From contig NZ_MWUM01000006.1 in NCBI RefSeq assembly GCF_002028455.1, positions 1 through 64,000 on the forward strand: DNA of 64,000 bases, read 5' to 3'. Numbering within the stretch: the stretch's first letter is position 1; each line of letters begins with the position of its first letter. The notes under the pieces were generated by a model. It saw only the letters and a list, made by a program, of their open reading frames with translations, was not told the DNA's origin and searched no databases. The position numbers and the translations under genes were made by a program. Below, piece after piece: positions 61,756-64,000 of the stretch. Origin of the DNA: Zoogloea sp. LCSB751. Lineage in GTDB: Bacteria > Pseudomonadota > Gammaproteobacteria > Burkholderiales > Rhodocyclaceae.

Positions 61756-63081
61756 TCAGCCTTCCTTGCTGCAGTCCCGCGGCTTGATGCCCTTCTCCTT
61801 CGCGTAGGCGGCGGCCGACTCCTCGATCATGCCGCGCACCAGCGGGCGGTCGGACTCGACCCAGTCGGAGATCACCTTCCACTGGCTACCGTCCCATTGT
61901 TGGAACTTCACCACGCCTGGCCCTTCATGGTCGGCGCAGCTGATCTTCAGCGACGGCAGGAAACCGGTGGCACCGAGGGCCTTCAGGCGCGCGTCGTCGA
62001 GGTTAAGATTCTCGAAGCCCCAGCGCACCTGCTCGCCGGTCAGCGCCCTGCCCTTGCCGAATTTTTCCTGGGCCTTGCGGATCGCCTCGACGGTGATCAA
62101 CCCATGCACCACGCCGCGGTTGTAATACACCGAGCCGATGCGGGCCTTGTCCTCCATGTTGCCCTTGCCCTTGCCATAGACGAACTTCTTGATGTCGGCG
62201 ACCACCGGGTAATTGGCACCGGCCACGTTAAAGCCGGCAGCGATGAAGCCCTTGGCTGCCGGCCCGGCCGGGATGGTGTCCTCCTCGGCACCGGACCACC
62301 ACACGCCGATCATCTTCTCGCGCGGATAGCCCACCTTCGCGGCCGCCTTGAGGGCCGTCGGGTTCATCACCCCCCAGCCCCACAGGATCACGTAGTCGGG
62401 CTTGAGCTGGCGCAGTTGCAGCCACTGGGACTGCTGCTCGTTGCCCGGATGGGCGACTGCAATCTTGCTCAGCTCGAAGCCGTGCTTGGTGGCCAATCTG
62501 TCGAGGACCGCATGGGACTCCTTGCCGTAGGCCGAGTCGTGGTAGAGCAGGCCGATCTTCTTGCCCTTGAGCTTGTCCATGCCGCCTTCCTTCGTGCCAA
62601 TGAAGTTCACGATGGCAGAGGCCTGGGACCAGTAGGTGGTGATCAGCGGGAAGACCCACGGAAAGACCCGCCCGTCGGCGGCGTCGGTGCGCCCATAGCC
62701 GATCGTCACCACCGGGATCTTGTCCTGGGCGGCCTTGTCGAGCACCGAATAGGTGATGCCGGTGGACACCGGCTGGAACACCGTGTTGCCGGTGCTGCCC
62801 TTCTTCTTCAGGCGCTCGTAGCACTCCACGCCCCGGGCGTTGTTGTACTCGGTCTCGCACTCTTCCCAAGTCAGCCGGACGCCGTTGATGCCGCCATCCC
62901 GCTCGTTGACCAGCTGCATGTAGTCGATCCACCCGCCGAAAACTCCAGAACCGCCAGACGCATAGGGGCCGACCCGATAACTCGGCAGGCCAATGAACTG
63001 TTCCTCGACGGCCCCCGCCACGGAGGAGGCCAGCAGGCCGGCGATGGCCGCGCCCAGCAGGACGGTGCGCTTCAGTTTCAT
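61756..63081 (-). CDS. Liv-type periplasmic binding protein
   Basis: The 441-residue protein has a signal peptide (MKLKRTVLLGAAIAGLLASS) and the type-I fold of branched-chain amino acid binding proteins: GGWIDYMQLVNERDGGINGV, LKGKKIGLLYHDSAYGKES, QLKPDYVILWGWGVMNP. It is longer than LivK (about 370), which is common for versions that bind aromatic or other organic acids. It lies 7 bases upstream of the ATPase gene and 35 bases downstream of the permease gene. Confidence 0.9.
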   Translation of the reverse strand: MKLKRTVLLGAAIAGLLASSVAGAVEEQFIGLPSYRVGPYASGGSGVFGGWIDYMQLVNERDGGINGVRLTWEECETEYNNARGVECYERLKKKGSTGNTVFQPVSTGITYSVLDKAAQDKIPVVTIGYGRTDAADGRVFPWVFPLITTYWSQASAIVNFIGTKEGGMDKLKGKKIGLLYHDSAYGKESHAVLDRLATKHGFELSKIAVAHPGNEQQSQWLQLRQLKPDYVILWGWGVMNPTALKAAAKVGYPREKMIGVWWSGAEEDTIPAGPAAKGFIAAGFNVAGANYPVVADIKKFVYGKGKGNMEDKARIGSVYYNRGVVHGLITVEAIRKAQEKFGKGRALTGEQVRWGFENLNLDDARLKALGATGFLPSLKISCADHEGPGVVKFQQWDGSQWKVISDWVESDRPLVRGMIEESAAAYAKEKGIKPRDCSKEG

Positions 63082-63116
63082 GTGTTTGTCTCCTCTTGTA
63101 GGTATGAAGTGGCGCC

Positions 63117-64000
63117 TCAGTGCGGGAAGGGCCACAGGCGCAGCTTTTCCTTGGCGATCTGCCACAGCCGCGCCAGGCCATGGGGTTCGACGATCAGGAA
63201 GAAGATGATCAGCCCGCCAAAGATCATGAGCTGCAGGTTGGACACGAAGCCGGCTCCGAGCGCATTGCCGAACAGCGCCGGCACCAGGTTGTCGAGCAGG
63301 ATCGGCAGCAGCACGATGAAGGCTGCGCCGAGGAAGGAACCCATGATCGAGCCGACGCCGCCAATGATGATCATGAACAGGATCTTGAAGGACAGGTCGA
63401 GGTTGAAGCCCTCCGGCTCCACCGTCCCGATGTAGGTATAGGCGTAGAGCGCGCCGGCCACGCCGCAGTAGAAGGAACTCACCGCGAAGGCCAGCAGCTT
63501 GGTGCGCATCAGGCGGAAGCCGATCACCTGGGCCGCCACGTCCATGTCGCGCACCGCCATCCAGGCCCGCCCGGTAGCCGAACGCACCAGGTTCTTGGCG
63601 GCCAGAGCCAGTACCGCGACGACGGCGAAGGTCAGCACGTACCTGGCCTCCGGCGACACGAACGCGTAACCGAGGATGACCACCTCCTGGGCCGTCACGA
63701 CGCCCGAAGAGGAATAATTGGAGAACCACGGAAACTTGACCAGCACCCACACGATGAAGAACTGGGCCGCCAGCGTGGCCACCGCCAGGTAGAAACCCTT
63801 GATGCGCAGGCTCGGCAGGCCGAACAGCACGCCCACCAGCGCCGCTGCCAGGCCGGCCAGCGCCAGCGCCAGCAGGAAGGGCATGCCGTCCACGCGCAGA
63901 ATGAAGTTGTAGGCGGCGAAGGCCCCAACCGCCATGAAGGCCGCCGAACCGAGGGACAGCTGGCCCGCGTAGCCAGTCAGGATGTTCAGGCCGATGGCCG
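63117..64000 (-). CDS. LivM-like ABC permease (5' end outside window)
   Basis: The reading frame runs without a stop to the right edge (GLNILTGYAGQLSLGSAAFM precedes the first internal Met at 63935). It shows LivM helices: PFLLALALAGLAAALVGVLF, LRIKGFYLAVATLAAQFFIV, the loop ARYVLTFAVVAVLALAAKNL and the EAA-like loop RDMDVAAQVIGFRLMRTKLL. It forms the inner-membrane channel with a LivH partner. The missing N-terminus is probably 50-100 residues. Confidence 0.93.
   Translation of the reverse strand, partial: AIGLNILTGYAGQLSLGSAAFMAVGAFAAYNFILRVDGMPFLLALALAGLAAALVGVLFGLPSLRIKGFYLAVATLAAQFFIVWVLVKFPWFSNYSSSGVVTAQEVVILGYAFVSPEARYVLTFAVVAVLALAAKNLVRSATGRAWMAVRDMDVAAQVIGFRLMRTKLLAFAVSSFYCGVAGALYAYTYIGTVEPEGFNLDLSFKILFMIIIGGVGSIMGSFLGAAFIVLLPILLDNLVPALFGNALGAGFVSNLQLMIFGGLIIFFLIVEPHGLARLWQIAKEKLRLWPFPH

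Noticed and set aside
61747..63435. 562-codon rightward frame opposite the Liv-type genes
   Set aside because: Shadow of the binding-protein and permease genes; no motif.

Overview
The window is GC-rich DNA with the gene content of a betaproteobacterium, most likely a Rhodocyclales member of the Azoarcus/Thauera/Zoogloea type. This is inferred from the PhaM-type granule protein, the YjcH/ActP acetate uptake pair, the CIRCE-controlled groESL, the branched-chain-amino-acid-type ABC transporter next to a PaaK-like ligase, and the XdhC/IorAB-type molybdenum hydroxylase cluster. No species can be fixed from sequence reading alone.

Region 1 (1-10.76 kb) is accessory and plasmid-like. It holds a ColE2-type Rep protein, an unknown membrane/zinc-ribbon protein divergent from a CoiA-like nuclease, a large tyrosine recombinase with an internal helix-turn-helix, a Fic protein with an AbiEi-like N-terminus, a RelE/antitoxin pair, a GNAT-like protein, and a second tyrosine integrase broken by a 20-bp tandem duplication.

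Region 2 (10,765-22,953) is a 12.2-kb integrative element inserted in the 3' end of tRNA-Phe. It is bounded by a 50-bp direct repeat, with the integrase next to the left att and probable arm-type sites near both ends. It carries BrnTA, a phage replication block (O-like protein with internal iterons, then DnaB helicase), a run of small phage genes ending in a terminator, and a late fragment (helix-turn-helix/coiled-coil protein, scaffold-like protein, Bbp16-type capsid cement, truncated virion protein). No portal, major capsid or large terminase gene was found, so it is either a decayed podovirus-like prophage or a satellite-like element. A broken ParB-like gene lies at the right end. Because region 1 ends in its own integrase at the same att, two elements may sit in tandem at this tRNA.

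Region 3 (23.0-40.8 kb) is chromosomal core: a TctE/TctD-like two-component system, actP/yjcH, groESL with its promoter and CIRCE, a CzcCBA-type heavy-metal RND pump with its own two-component system, an AIM24-family protein, an M48 protease, a 27-codon amidohydrolase stub and a DUF3334-type protein.

Region 4 (40.8-64.0 kb) contains MocA-like and XdhC-like maturation factors, a periplasmic aldehyde-oxidase-type molybdoenzyme with its 2Fe-2S subunit and a divergent AraC regulator, a DUF2252 protein, a lipoprotein 5'-nucleotidase, an atypical FeoB, a TonB receptor/periplasmic binding protein/hybrid kinase/response regulator module, PhaM, an AEC carrier, and a Liv-type transporter with a PaaK-like ligase that runs off the right edge. 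Three copies of a 66-bp palindromic repeat occur here. Most of the best leads are in regions 1 and 2.
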